Assembly (NCBI GenBank): GCA_029564115.1
Contig: JAKQQP010000218.1
Location: 37,008-101,007 of the forward strand
Direction: 5' to 3'
Length of the DNA: 64,000 bases
From: Candidatus Rifleibacteriota bacterium
GTDB taxonomy: Bacteria > Riflebacteria > Ozemobacteria > Ozemobacterales > Ozemobacteraceae
Each line of letters opens with the position of its first letter. The stretch's first letter is position 1. Both the position numbers and the translations under genes were made by a program. The notes under the pieces were generated by a model. That model worked only from the letters and a program-made list of their open reading frames with translations. It made no database searches and was not told where the DNA came from. Positions 1-8,031 of this stretch are shown piece by piece.

Positions 1-176
1 TAACCAAAGTTTTCGACTGCGTGTTTGGCATAAATTTTTATCGGAGTCCGATAAAAATAAAAAAGCCCAAAAAGGGCAACCATGCCAATAAAAATCATAA
101 TGGCAGAAAGTCTGGCTCGTCCTGACGGGGTGAGCGCAAGGCCGTTTTTTGCTTGCAGACTGTTCTGGCGTGCCAT
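1..176 (-). CDS. N-terminal part of a membrane protein, cut by the window edge
   Basis: An open frame on the minus strand starts with ATG at 176 and stays open to base 1, so only the first 58 codons are present. It begins MARQNSLQAK, has a short basic stretch, then a hydrophobic run of about 20 residues (roughly 25-44, IMIFIGMVALFGLFYFY) that would make one membrane anchor, followed by a hydrophilic segment. A GGAG sequence lies about 13 bases before the ATG, which is a little far. The family cannot be recognised from this fragment. Codon use resembles the neighbouring genes. Moderate confidence that it is a gene, none for function. Confidence 0.5.
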   Translation of the reverse strand, partial: MARQNSLQAKNGLALTPSGRARLSAIMIFIGMVALFGLFYFYRTPIKIYAKHAVENFG

Positions 177-274
177 CTGATAAAATTCTCCAGACAAAAT
201 ATTGCGTTTTTCCGATCTGAATAACCTTCGAAACAAATTCAGAATTTGATTAGGATAAATTTAAATTAGCGGGT

Positions 275-316
275 AAAAAAAAAAAGACCGCCTCAAACGA
301 GGCGGTCTTTTTTTTA
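275..316. terminator. Bidirectional intrinsic terminator
   Basis: An 11-bp perfect stem (284-294 with 299-309) closes an AAAC loop and is flanked by an A-run on the left and a T-run on the right. It can therefore end transcription of the minus-strand gene at 322-987 and anything arriving on the plus strand. Confidence 0.9.
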
Positions 317-321
317 AACGA

Positions 322-987
322 TCAGAGTTCGGCGAGAAGCTGGCGAGCATTGTCGACCAGTTCTTTGGTCTTTGTCTGAGAGGGTTTTTCACCGGCCATG
401 AAATGCAGAACCGGGATAATCTTTCTGAGAACGGGCTTGAAATTTTCTGTACCCTTCTCTTTTTTATATTTATTCAAATAGGTCAAAAGAACGCGAGTTT
501 TGGTAAGTTCGTTACTCTTGAGTTCTTTGATAAGAATGTCGCAAAGAGTATCTTGAACGAAAGCCAGAAAACTATTGTTTTCGAGACGGCGCAGACCTAC
601 TACAGTTGAGGCAAAACTTGATTTGTCGGTAATGTCGATGCTGACGTGCGTAAGAAGGCGACCTTTAGAATCGCGCAATACCAGGCGAACCTGACCATTT
701 TTCCATTTTTCGACGTTACCAGAAGCGTGGGTAAGAAGTCTGCCTTTGGGGTCTCTGACTACCCATTTGGACTTTGTACCCCATGATTCGAGCTTGCCGA
801 TATTCCAGGTTACGAACTTACCCTTGTCGTCTCTGACGACGAATTTGATGCCCTGGTTTTTCCAGGCTTCGTAGGCTTTCGACAGGTCTTTGATTACGGG
901 TCGTTCTACTGAACCACTGGCAAAGCCGATGTTCAGGGTCAGAGCCATAACCATCAGAAGGGCAACCGCTGATAATTTTTTTAACAT
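322..987 (-). CDS. Secreted protein with three short internal repeats, function unknown
   Basis: The 221-residue product starts with a classical signal peptide (MLKKLSAVALLMVMALTLN, ending near GFASGS) and is probably exported. Residues about 48-115 hold three related units built around the motif V-V-R-D-x-K-G-(K/R), for example VVRDDKGKFVTW, VVRDPKGRLLTHASG and VLRDSKGRLLTHVS. They look like short beta-hairpin repeats. The rest is helical and lysine-rich. The frame could start at a GTG at 996, but AAGGGAG sits 9 bases before the ATG at 987 and the signal peptide begins there, so 987 is preferred. It ends just before a strong terminator. I do not recognise a family. Confidence 0.75.
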   Translation of the reverse strand: MLKKLSAVALLMVMALTLNIGFASGSVERPVIKDLSKAYEAWKNQGIKFVVRDDKGKFVTWNIGKLESWGTKSKWVVRDPKGRLLTHASGNVEKWKNGQVRLVLRDSKGRLLTHVSIDITDKSSFASTVVGLRRLENNSFLAFVQDTLCDILIKELKSNELTKTRVLLTYLNKYKKEKGTENFKPVLRKIIPVLHFMAGEKPSQTKTKELVDNARQLLAEL

Positions 988-1020
988 AAAATCCACTCCC
1001 TTTGCAAAATTACTTGCTTA

Positions 1021-1048
1021 AGTTTACCAAAATAAAATTAATGCGCAA
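1021..1048 (-). promoter_or_regulatory. Probable sigma-70-type promoter for the gene at 322-987
   Basis: On the minus strand TTGCGC (1043-1048) and TAAACT (1021-1026) are 16 bases apart, and a TG one base before the -10 makes it an extended -10. It sits 34 bases before the chosen ATG. Confidence 0.5.
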
Positions 1049-1070
1049 TAGCTAACTTTGGAAAATTTTC

Positions 1071-1079
1071 TGTTATAAT
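1071..1079 (+). promoter_or_regulatory. Extended -10 element for the gene at 1114
   Basis: TG-T-TATAAT at 1071-1079 is a perfect extended -10 hexamer, 34 bases before the ATG at 1114. No good -35 is visible, which is usual for extended -10 promoters. Confidence 0.5.
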
Positions 1080-1113
1080 TTGGCCAAATCTTCAAGATAT
1101 ACCCGGAGCCACA

Positions 1114-4100
1114 ATGCCAAAAGAAGAATTGATGCAGGTCTTTAAAAAATACAAATCAGACAGCGAAATATTTCACGATCTGATGCGCTTCAAAGTGCGC
1201 GAATTATTGCTTGTCGCCACAGTGTATGACGCCTTTTCTCTTGAGCAGGACGGCTTGCTGGCGGAAAAGATTTTCGGCGAATACTTCAATCTGAATCTTA
1301 CCAGTGCCCCGCGTATTACCAGTGTGACTTCGGCTGATGAAGCCCTCGAAATGCTCAAGAAAAAAGAATTTGACCTGGTTGTCGTCATCAGCCGCCTGAG
1401 AAAAAACGATACCATAAATGCCGGCCAGAAAATAAAAGCCCACTGGCCCAATCTACCCATCCTGCTTTTACTCAACGACAACACCGATCTTGAATCTGCA
1501 GACAGCGGCGGCGACCTCTGGAACCAATACGACAACGTTTTTGTCTGGAACGGCGCCTCAGAAATTTTTCTGGCGATGATTAAATATATCGAAGACCGCC
1601 TCAATGCAGACAAAGACACTCAAATTGCCCAGGTACGCATCATTCTTCTGGTAGAAGACTCTGTTCGTTACTATTCACGCTATCTGCCGCATCTTTATTC
1701 TGAACTTATCAGACAGACAACGAAACTTGTCGAAGAAGAGCTTCAGGAAGAAACCAAAAAGGTTTTGCGCATGCGCTGTCGGCCCAAAATAATTCTGGCA
1801 ACGAATTATGAAGAGGCAATGGAGCAGTTTGAATATTTCAAAGACTATCTGCTCTGTGTCATATCTGACGTAAAATACAAAAAAGACGGCATTCTCGACG
1901 ACCAGGCCGGGCTCAAACTGGCGAAAACGCTCAAAGAGCTGCAACCCGATCTTCCCATTCTTCTGCAGTCATCTGAAGCTAATATCGAAAGCGCCGCCAA
2001 CCGCCTCGGAGCTTCGTTCGTCCATAAAGAATCGCAATTTCTTTCGAAGAGATTGTCAAAGTTTTTTTATCGCAATCTCGGCTTTGGCGACTTTGTCTTC
2101 AGAAATGCTCAGGGCCAGGAAATTACGCGAGCCCGCACCATGGCCGATTTTCGCAACTGCCTGCGCATTGTGCCCGCTGAGTCTATCGAATTCCATGCCA
2201 GCCGCAACCATTTTTCGACCTGGCTGCTCGCTCGTGGTGAAGTTCAAACCGCCAAGGTCGTATCACGAATTCACGTCAATGAGTTTGATGAAGTAGAGTC
2301 ACTGCGCGACTTTTTGATAAATATGGGCAACTGGGTTTTCAGAATGAAAACGCGCGGCAAAGTTATTTCGTTTGATAAATCTTTTATTGGCGAGAACCGT
2401 CATCACATAAGCAAGCTGGCAGAGGGCGCCATTGGTGGCAAAGGGCGCGGCATCGCCTTCATGAATTATCTGCTTTACAATTCTTCGATGCTCGAATCAG
2501 TTCCCGATATTGTCATTCGCATTCCCGAGACCTTCATCATCGGTGTCGATGAATTCACAAACTTTATCACCACCAACGACCTTGCCGACTTTGTCGTCTC
2601 AGAAAAAGATTATGACAATCTGAAGCGCCGTTTTCTCGACAGCCGGCTCTCAGAAAAAATTCTCAACCGCCTGCGAATTGTTCTGCAGAAAGTTACTTAC
2701 CCACTGGCCGTCAGATCTTCAGGCGTTCTCGAAGACGCAGTGTCACACTCGATGTCGGGGCTTTATGAAACTTTTTTTATCCCTAACAATCATCCCGACC
2801 CTGAAGTGCGCCTCAAACAGCTCGAAGAAGCCATCAAGCTCGTTTATGCCTCCGTTTACTCGAACGAGGCCCGCGAATATTACGATGCCATACACTACAA
2901 CATCGAAGAAGAAAAAATGGCAGTGGTCATACAGCAGATCGTTGGGCGACGCTACGGCACCCGTTTTTACCCGATGATAAGCGGCGTTGGCCAGTCATAC
3001 AACTATTACCCGTTTTCTTACATGAACCCTGAAGATGGCGTGGGAATGCTCGTTCTCGGCCTTGGCAGGCAGGTCGTGGGAGGAGGGCCATCGTTCAGAT
3101 TCTGCCCCTCATACCCCAAACTGGAGATTCTGACCCCCGAAGAACTGGTAAAAAACTCGCAACGAAACTTTCTCGCTCTCGACCTCGAAAAAAACACCAT
3201 CAATCTTTTTGCCGGCGAAGACGCGACTCTCATAAAACTCGACCTCAAGATGGCCGAGCAAGACGGCACTTTAAGCGATGTAGCCTCAACCTGGAACTTC
3301 GAAGATGGCCGACTTGAACCGGGTATTCTGGCACAAGGCCCCAGAGTGATCAACTTCGCGAACATTCTGCAATACGAAACATATCCGCTTGCCAGGGCGG
3401 TCAAACACATACTCGATGTCTCTACAGAAGCTCTCGAAGCGCCAGTAGAAATAGAATTCGCCGTAGATATCGATAGTGAAGGTTCCTCAAACCCGGTATT
3501 TTATCTTTTGCAGCTCAAGCACATGCTAAGAGACTCTGAAGATTGCAATATCAACAAAACCGAAATTAAACGGGAAAATCTTCTTTTATACGCAGATACC
3601 GGCATGGGCAACGGCAAAATAGAAGAAATCAGCGATATAGTCTGGATAGACCCTGAAATCTTCGACAAGGCCTGCACAGAAGAAATGGCGGCAGAGGTAC
3701 AGGCGTTCAACCTCAAGCTCAAGGAAGAAGGGCGCAAATACGTCCTGCTTGGCCCCGGCCGCTGGGGCACTCGTGATCGCTGGCTTGGAATACCCATAAC
3801 CTGGCCGCAGGCTTCATACGCCGAAGTCATTGTCGAATACTCGCTTGAAGGCTTTCGAGTCGATGCTTCTATGGGCTCGCATTTTTTCCATAATGTTACG
3901 ACAATGAATATCGGGTATTTTTCGGTTCGCCAGGATTCAGGCGACGGCTTCATAGACTGGGACTGGCTGCGCTGCCAACCCGTCGCCGGTCGTAAAAAGT
4001 ATTTCACTCATACCAGGCTCGATAAAAAACTCGGTGTTTTGATGGATGGTAGAAAAGGCATCTTTGCCGTCTACAAAGACCTCGAAGAATCAAAGACTGT

Positions 4101-4149
4101 CGAGGCCGATTGCGTTGATATCAACGCCTTGAACAGCGGCATGTTCTGA
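1114..4149 (+). CDS. Receiver-like domains fused to a PEP/pyruvate-binding (PPDK N-terminal-type) domain
   Basis: This 1011-residue cytoplasmic protein opens with a receiver-like domain (about 30-160) that seems to lack the phosphoacceptor Asp (VVVISRLRKND). A second receiver follows (about 174-315, ILLVEDS at its start, probable acceptor D252 in ISDVKY, conserved Lys near 305). From about 430 it carries the nucleotide-binding fold of pyruvate phosphate dikinase / PEP synthase: GGKGRG at 441-446, the RSSGVLED segment at 534-541, and an IEFAVDI...LLQLKHM segment further on. It then ends in a conserved-looking block (LGPGRWGTRDRWLG). I see neither the swivelling phospho-His domain nor the TIM-barrel PEP domain, so it is unlikely to be a full PEP synthase. 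A two-component-controlled phosphotransfer or nucleotide-binding regulator is my inference. GGAG precedes the ATG. Confidence 0.8.
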   Translation: MPKEELMQVFKKYKSDSEIFHDLMRFKVRELLLVATVYDAFSLEQDGLLAEKIFGEYFNLNLTSAPRITSVTSADEALEMLKKKEFDLVVVISRLRKNDTINAGQKIKAHWPNLPILLLLNDNTDLESADSGGDLWNQYDNVFVWNGASEIFLAMIKYIEDRLNADKDTQIAQVRIILLVEDSVRYYSRYLPHLYSELIRQTTKLVEEELQEETKKVLRMRCRPKIILATNYEEAMEQFEYFKDYLLCVISDVKYKKDGILDDQAGLKLAKTLKELQPDLPILLQSSEANIESAANRLGASFVHKESQFLSKRLSKFFYRNLGFGDFVFRNAQGQEITRARTMADFRNCLRIVPAESIEFHASRNHFSTWLLARGEVQTAKVVSRIHVNEFDEVESLRDFLINMGNWVFRMKTRGKVISFDKSFIGENRHHISKLAEGAIGGKGRGIAFMNYLLYNSSMLESVPDIVIRIPETFIIGVDEFTNFITTNDLADFVVSEKDYDNLKRRFLDSRLSEKILNRLRIVLQKVTYPLAVRSSGVLEDAVSHSMSGLYETFFIPNNHPDPEVRLKQLEEAIKLVYASVYSNEAREYYDAIHYNIEEEKMAVVIQQIVGRRYGTRFYPMISGVGQSYNYYPFSYMNPEDGVGMLVLGLGRQVVGGGPSFRFCPSYPKLEILTPEELVKNSQRNFLALDLEKNTINLFAGEDATLIKLDLKMAEQDGTLSDVASTWNFEDGRLEPGILAQGPRVINFANILQYETYPLARAVKHILDVSTEALEAPVEIEFAVDIDSEGSSNPVFYLLQLKHMLRDSEDCNINKTEIKRENLLLYADTGMGNGKIEEISDIVWIDPEIFDKACTEEMAAEVQAFNLKLKEEGRKYVLLGPGRWGTRDRWLGIPITWPQASYAEVIVEYSLEGFRVDASMGSHFFHNVTTMNIGYFSVRQDSGDGFIDWDWLRCQPVAGRKKYFTHTRLDKKLGVLMDGRKGIFAVYKDLEESKTVEADCVDINALNSGMF

Positions 4150-4225
4150 AACATCCGCCCGCGACTCGCCTGTTTTTGCACATAAACTACGTTAAAAATC
4201 GAAAATCTGGGCATTTGCCACTAAT

Positions 4226-4242
4226 CTGGCACTGTATTCGCA
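4226..4242 (+). promoter_or_regulatory. Candidate sigma-54 promoter
   Basis: CTGGCACTGTATTCGCA has GG and GC exactly 10 bases apart and agrees with the -24/-12 consensus at all but two defined positions. It lies 85 bases before the ATG at 4328. The intergenic stretch 4150-4327 holds nothing else convincing apart from a weak GCGG/CCGC stem followed by seven Ts near 4253-4279. Confidence 0.35.
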
Positions 4243-4327
4243 AAAGTTATTTGCGGGCATTGCCATCACCGCTTTTTTTGGGTAAACTGTGCCCGTTGGC
4301 ATTTGAAAATCGAGGCGCCACAGGGCA

Positions 4328-4909
4328 ATGACTACCGAGCTGCTGAAAAACCGCTACGAGTTTACCCGCGACGGGCGGGCCATAATTGACATCAGTGTTG
4401 AATCGATCAGCGACCTGTTCAACAGCTTTGACAAAAAAGCCACTTTTACCAAAAGAGAGCTTGACCAGGACTTTGTCGAATACGTAATCGACTGTGTCAA
4501 AGAAATCGGCGAGGTCGATTTCGTCATCAGAATCACTATCGATCGCGAATACAACATGTTGCAGGAAAACATTCTTCGTAAAGCAATGGTCAATCACTTC
4601 ATGTTTCAACACGAAGTTGAACGCCGCAATCTTCGCAAAGAATTTCGCAAGTTCTCGACTCTTCTTGTGCTCGGTATTGCTCTGATGCTGGCTGTGTCAT
4701 ATTACCAGTTTCCGGAAGGCAACGAAGTTGAGCTCTGGCAAAAAATCCTTCAGGAAGGGCTGGTCATCGCCTCCTGGGTAGCCTTCTGGGAAGCCTTCAC
4801 CTCACTGATCTTCGGCTTCAGCCCGTTTTATCAGAAAAGTGGCATTTACGGCAAAATTGTCGCTGCTGAAGTGCGGGTGCTCAATAATCTTGGCCGTATA
4901 GAATTGTAA
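4328..4909 (+). CDS. Two-TM membrane protein, function unknown
   Basis: The 193-residue product has a soluble N-terminal half (about 1-110) rich in charged residues, then two hydrophobic segments (about 111-128, STLLVLGIALMLAVSYYQF, and about 143-165, EGLVIASWVAFWEAFTSLIF) and a short basic-amphipathic tail. The N-terminal half has an alternating beta/alpha look (AIIDISVESISDLF, DFVIRITIDREY). No known motif is recognised. The upstream SD is weak (AGGGCA). It is followed 16 bases later by the MOSC gene on the same strand, so the three genes 4328-5937 may form one transcript ending at the terminator at 5991. Confidence 0.7.
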   Translation: MTTELLKNRYEFTRDGRAIIDISVESISDLFNSFDKKATFTKRELDQDFVEYVIDCVKEIGEVDFVIRITIDREYNMLQENILRKAMVNHFMFQHEVERRNLRKEFRKFSTLLVLGIALMLAVSYYQFPEGNEVELWQKILQEGLVIASWVAFWEAFTSLIFGFSPFYQKSGIYGKIVAAEVRVLNNLGRIEL

Positions 4910-4925
4910 TTTAGAGGTCTCAAAC

Positions 4926-5378
4926 ATGGCACGTGTTCACAGCATATTCATCAGTTCAAGAGTCGGTGGAGGGCTTGAACAGCGCAACAGCGTCAAAGCA
5001 GTTCAATTCTGCGGTCTTGAAGGTGATCGCTATTATCGACAGCATGATACGGCTCCCGGCAACCCGAACGCAGTAACCCTGATCGATCTTGAACAGGTCT
5101 ACCAGTGTAACTCAATTCTTCAGACCAGCTTCTCCCCACAAGATTTTCGCCGCAACATCATCACCGCAGAAGCAGACCTCAACAGTCTTGTTGGCCGTGA
5201 TTTCTGCGTTGGCAGCGTTACCTTGCGCGGTTTCGAACTTTGCGAACCCTGCCGGTATATTTCCGAACTGCTGCATGCTGATCTGTTGGCCGGTATGGCG
5301 CTGCGTGGCGGTTTGCGTGCCTGGATAATCAGCGGTGGCACCATCGAAGTCGATGATTTGATAGCAGAACAACCTTAA
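4926..5378 (+). CDS. MOSC domain protein
   Basis: At 150 residues this is a single MOSC domain, the C-terminal fold of molybdenum-cofactor sulfurases and of YiiM/MOSC proteins. Matching features are the early GLEGDRY segment (about 31-37), FRRNIIT (about 74-80), and the LVGRDF...VGSV...LRGFELCEPC block with a conserved Cys (about 90-112). MOSC proteins bind Mo-cofactor and move sulfur or reduce N-hydroxylated compounds; stand-alone ones are mostly uncharacterised. AGAGG lies 8 bases before the ATG. The neighbours give no clear molybdoenzyme context. Confidence 0.8.
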   Translation: MARVHSIFISSRVGGGLEQRNSVKAVQFCGLEGDRYYRQHDTAPGNPNAVTLIDLEQVYQCNSILQTSFSPQDFRRNIITAEADLNSLVGRDFCVGSVTLRGFELCEPCRYISELLHADLLAGMALRGGLRAWIISGGTIEVDDLIAEQP

Positions 5379-5406
5379 ACTCAAAAACCCAAATACAGGA
5401 ACAATC

Positions 5407-5937
5407 ATGGAAACTTATGTCGCCTTTGTTACAGCTTATCCGCTCGTTTCGGCAATGCTGCAATTTGCAGTGCTCGGCACCTTCGGTGATGTCATCGCCG
5501 GCTGGATCATCGCCAGACGTATTTTTGCGCCATTCGGCCTGAAAACGCTGCTGTTGAAGATGCTGGAATGGGCTTTTCTTGCCGTGTTGATCAAATACGC
5601 CTTTGCTGGCTTCAACGGGTTCATCGACAAACTTGTCGCCGAAAAAATGCTGCCGCAGCTTGCCGGCCCGGCCCGGGCCATTGCCGTTTCGACAGCCATG
5701 AACCTGCAGTTCGGCCCCTTTCTGGTATTGATGCATCGCTGGCTCGACAACCTCGTGGCCGGCAAAAAAAACTGGGCCAACATCGACAAGGGCTTTATGT
5801 CACTTCTCTGGTTCTGGATCCCGGCTCATTCTGTCACTTTCAGTCTGGCCCGACCATACCAGATCGGCCTGGCCGCCGTCTGGTCAGTCGCCCTCGGCGT
5901 AATACTGGGCTTTTACAACCGTAAAAAGTCGGCATAA
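5407..5937 (+). CDS. Integral membrane protein, weakly Mpv17/PMP22-like
   Basis: This 176-residue protein has about four hydrophobic segments (about 10-35, 44-66, 95-112 and 133-170) separated by short basic loops. The last part, with W-x-W-I-P-A-H and A-A-V-W-S-V-A-L-G, recalls the C-terminal pattern of the Mpv17/PMP22 family, but the match is from memory and weak. An AGGAACA SD lies just before the ATG. It ends 53 bases before a strong bidirectional terminator. Confidence 0.65.
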   Translation: METYVAFVTAYPLVSAMLQFAVLGTFGDVIAGWIIARRIFAPFGLKTLLLKMLEWAFLAVLIKYAFAGFNGFIDKLVAEKMLPQLAGPARAIAVSTAMNLQFGPFLVLMHRWLDNLVAGKKNWANIDKGFMSLLWFWIPAHSVTFSLARPYQIGLAAVWSVALGVILGFYNRKKSA

Positions 5938-5990
5938 GGGCTCTATTTATACCTTTCTGAAGCGCAAAATTCTCACCCTTTCCAGAAAAT

Positions 5991-6030
5991 AAAAACGCGA
6001 AGCAATCCTGGCGGGCTGCTTCGCGTTTTT
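5991..6030. terminator. Bidirectional intrinsic terminator between convergent genes
   Basis: A 14-bp perfect stem (5991-6004 with 6017-6030) has A5 on one flank and T5 on the other. It separates the plus-strand gene ending at 5937 from the minus-strand nitroreductase. Confidence 0.9.
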
Positions 6031-6050
6031 GTAAGCTGTAAAACGTCGAG

Positions 6051-6674
6051 TTACGGTATGTAATTTACAAAAGATTCGAGATCGAGAGGCTCTCTGGGGT
6101 GAGGCGGAGCGTCCTGATGCCCGATAGCCACGAGAGTTTCGAGATGCATGCCTTTGGCCCCGAGAATAGCTTCAAGCTCGCTGCGAGCCACCAGAGCGCC
6201 TGAGATCCAGCAGGAGCCAAGCCCCTCTTCGGTTGCGGCCAGAAGCATATTTTGCACCAGGGCACCGGTGGCCTGCAGTTCGGGGTAGCACCGCCAGATG
6301 CTCACCTGTTCTGACGGGTTCTGAGAATGGTCGCACAGTTCAAATATCGGCGCAGTATAAGGCCTTGAGAACACAGCCAGAACAACCGGTGCATTGGCAA
6401 AAATCGTCGAAAAGAGTTTTACTTTGTCGAGAACTGGCTTTTTGTCTGGCGTAACATCCGGAAACATTATATCCAGCTTGTTTTCGACCGCTTTGCGCAT
6501 TTTTTGAATGACTTCACCGTTAGTGACAACGCTGATCGACCAGGGCGAAGAATTATTCGGGCTTGGGGCTGCCAGACCAGCCTGCAGAATAGTTTCGAGA
6601 GTTGTCTGACGCACTGGCTCCTGAGTAAAACGACGCACGGTTCTTCGGGCAAAAACGAGTTCAGAAAATTCCAT
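6051..6674 (-). CDS. Nitroreductase family FMN enzyme
   Basis: The 207-residue protein matches the nitroreductase fold: R10-R-T-V-R-R-F near the N-terminus (FMN phosphate contact), A-P-S-P-N-N-S-S-P-W around 37-46, and the C-terminal-half G-L-G-S-C-W-I-S-G motif (about 151-159) followed by V-A-I-G-H. These enzymes reduce nitro groups, quinones or flavins with NAD(P)H in the cytoplasm; the true substrate cannot be told. GGAGGG lies a few bases before the ATG. It appears to be monocistronic, lying between two terminators. Confidence 0.85.
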   Translation of the reverse strand: MEFSELVFARRTVRRFTQEPVRQTTLETILQAGLAAPSPNNSSPWSISVVTNGEVIQKMRKAVENKLDIMFPDVTPDKKPVLDKVKLFSTIFANAPVVLAVFSRPYTAPIFELCDHSQNPSEQVSIWRCYPELQATGALVQNMLLAATEEGLGSCWISGALVARSELEAILGAKGMHLETLVAIGHQDAPPHPREPLDLESFVNYIP

Positions 6675-6721
6675 TACGACCCTCCATAATTATTTACTTC
6701 AATGATCAACCATTCTCGCAT

Positions 6722-6757
6722 AAAAAGCCGGTCGTTTCAACTACGAAACAACCGGCT
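6722..6757 (-). terminator. Intrinsic terminator of the gene at 6777-7397
   Basis: A 13-bp stem with one mismatch (6726-6738 with 6745-6757) is followed, on the minus strand, by five Ts. Confidence 0.8.
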
Positions 6758-6776
6758 CAACAGTCAGATGAGAGTG

Positions 6777-7397
6777 TCAGCGCGGAGTTACACTGTCGGG
6801 AGTGAAGGTCACGCCCATAAGGCGGTTTTCTTCAACGGCCTGAACACTGTAAAACACGATATTAACGCTGGGAGCAATGATTTTATTGTTGACGAGATGT
6901 TTTTTGTATTCTTTGGGTTTGCCGCTTTTCAGATCGTTCCAGAGGGTGGTGGCATCTTTGTCTTTGATTGCCTCGAGAGCTTTGCGTACATTCGTGAACT
7001 TGCGGGTGAAGGTGGTGTTGATGTCTTCGCTGAAGGCGCTTGCGTCCTGCATGCTGCTATAATTGAACTTTACCACAACGTCTTTTACGTAATCGCCTTC
7101 ATAGGGGCCCTGAGTCAGAAAGCCGGAGATTTCTTTCTGGTTGCCGGCAAAAAATACAGTTACGGTGATTTTTTTAAAAAAGAAAGCCCCACCTGAAATA
7201 ACGCTGTGTTTGTGCAGCACTTCGCCGTTGGGCCAGGTTTTAACAAGTCTTTCAATCGTTTCTATCTCGCGGTTGATGTGGTCTACATTTTTGCCGCGCA
7301 CTACGATATAACCATAAACAGCAGCCTGCGCAGCGGTAACCAGAGAAACGAAAAGAAACGCCAGAAAAAGAGCACTCATAAATTTACGCGACGCCAT
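6777..7397 (-). CDS. Secreted protein, function unknown
   Basis: The 206-residue product has a signal peptide (MASRKFMSALFLAFLFVSLV, cleavage likely after AAQAA near residue 26). The mature part is mixed alpha/beta with lysine-rich stretches and no cysteine. Two long beta-rich segments (VYGYIVVRGKNV, KKITVTVFFAGNQ) suggest a small periplasmic domain. GGAGG precedes the ATG at normal spacing. It has its own promoter and terminator. I do not recognise the family. Confidence 0.7.
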   Translation of the reverse strand: MASRKFMSALFLAFLFVSLVTAAQAAVYGYIVVRGKNVDHINREIETIERLVKTWPNGEVLHKHSVISGGAFFFKKITVTVFFAGNQKEISGFLTQGPYEGDYVKDVVVKFNYSSMQDASAFSEDINTTFTRKFTNVRKALEAIKDKDATTLWNDLKSGKPKEYKKHLVNNKIIAPSVNIVFYSVQAVEENRLMGVTFTPDSVTPR

Positions 7398-7424
7398 TGG
7401 TTAACCTCCAGATAATTTAGCTAA

Positions 7425-7452
7425 ATTATAATGTTTTTTCGAATTACCACAA
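7425..7452 (-). promoter_or_regulatory. Probable promoter for the gene at 6777-7397
   Basis: On the minus strand a perfect TATAAT (7425-7430) lies 16 bases after TTGTGG (7447-7452) and 27 bases before the ATG. Confidence 0.5.
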
Positions 7453-7458
7453 TACCAG

Positions 7459-8031
7459 TCAGGCAATAAAAAGTTTTCGCATTTTGCAGACTGATTTTTT
7501 TATTTTATCAGAAAAGGGCAGAGAAAAGGGAACCGCTGCTGTATCGCTGATAAACCTGATGACTTCGAGCTTTGCCGCAAGTTTTGGCAGTCCGCTTATC
7601 AGGAAAAAGCTTTCCATGTCGGCCATGACTGCGCCAGTCTGCGAAAACAGCGCCTGTCGATCAGCCGCAGCTAATACCGGTGCATCGACAGTAACGGTCT
7701 CTGCCGCCAAAAAACCGGTTGCCGGGGCAATCTCGACCCTGCGAGAATCGTAAATAGCAGTCGAAACGCTGAAAATATCGCCGATCTCAAGGTTGGGGGC
7801 CAATGCACCGGCGGCACCAAAAAGAACGATTCTGTCAAAGTTATGTAAACCTGCGAAGCCCTGCAGGGCAGACTGCAGTTTTTCACCGCCGGCACCGTTC
7901 CAGGTAAAAATTTCACCTGATTTGAATTTCCAGTGGTTACTGTCGATGCTTCTGCAGTCGGGCAGAACGGAAGTCAGCAGTTTGGCTTCAGCCCTGAATG
8001 GGCAAAGAAAGAGTCTTGTCTTTGCCGTCAT
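7459..8031 (-). CDS. Nucleosidase / nucleoside-phosphorylase-like protein
   Basis: The 190-residue protein has the core signature of the MTA/SAH nucleosidase and purine nucleoside phosphorylase superfamily: FGAAGALAPNLEIGDI (71-86, the G-x-A-G glycine loop and IGD), A-D-M-E (137-140) for ribose binding and S-D (162-163) with the likely catalytic Asp. It is shorter than the usual 230 residues, so a loop or strand is missing. It should cleave an N-glycosidic or similar ribosyl bond, but the base is unknown; futalosine or MTA/SAH hydrolases are the nearest relatives I can name. It overlaps the upstream gene by 4 bases and is the last gene of the six-gene operon. Confidence 0.7.
   Translation of the reverse strand: MTAKTRLFLCPFRAEAKLLTSVLPDCRSIDSNHWKFKSGEIFTWNGAGGEKLQSALQGFAGLHNFDRIVLFGAAGALAPNLEIGDIFSVSTAIYDSRRVEIAPATGFLAAETVTVDAPVLAAADRQALFSQTGAVMADMESFFLISGLPKLAAKLEVIRFISDTAAVPFSLPFSDKIKKSVCKMRKLFIA

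Noticed and set aside
6702..7196. A 164-codon plus-strand frame
   Set aside because: It runs opposite a signal-peptide-bearing gene with SD, promoter and terminator, and starts at that gene's terminator.
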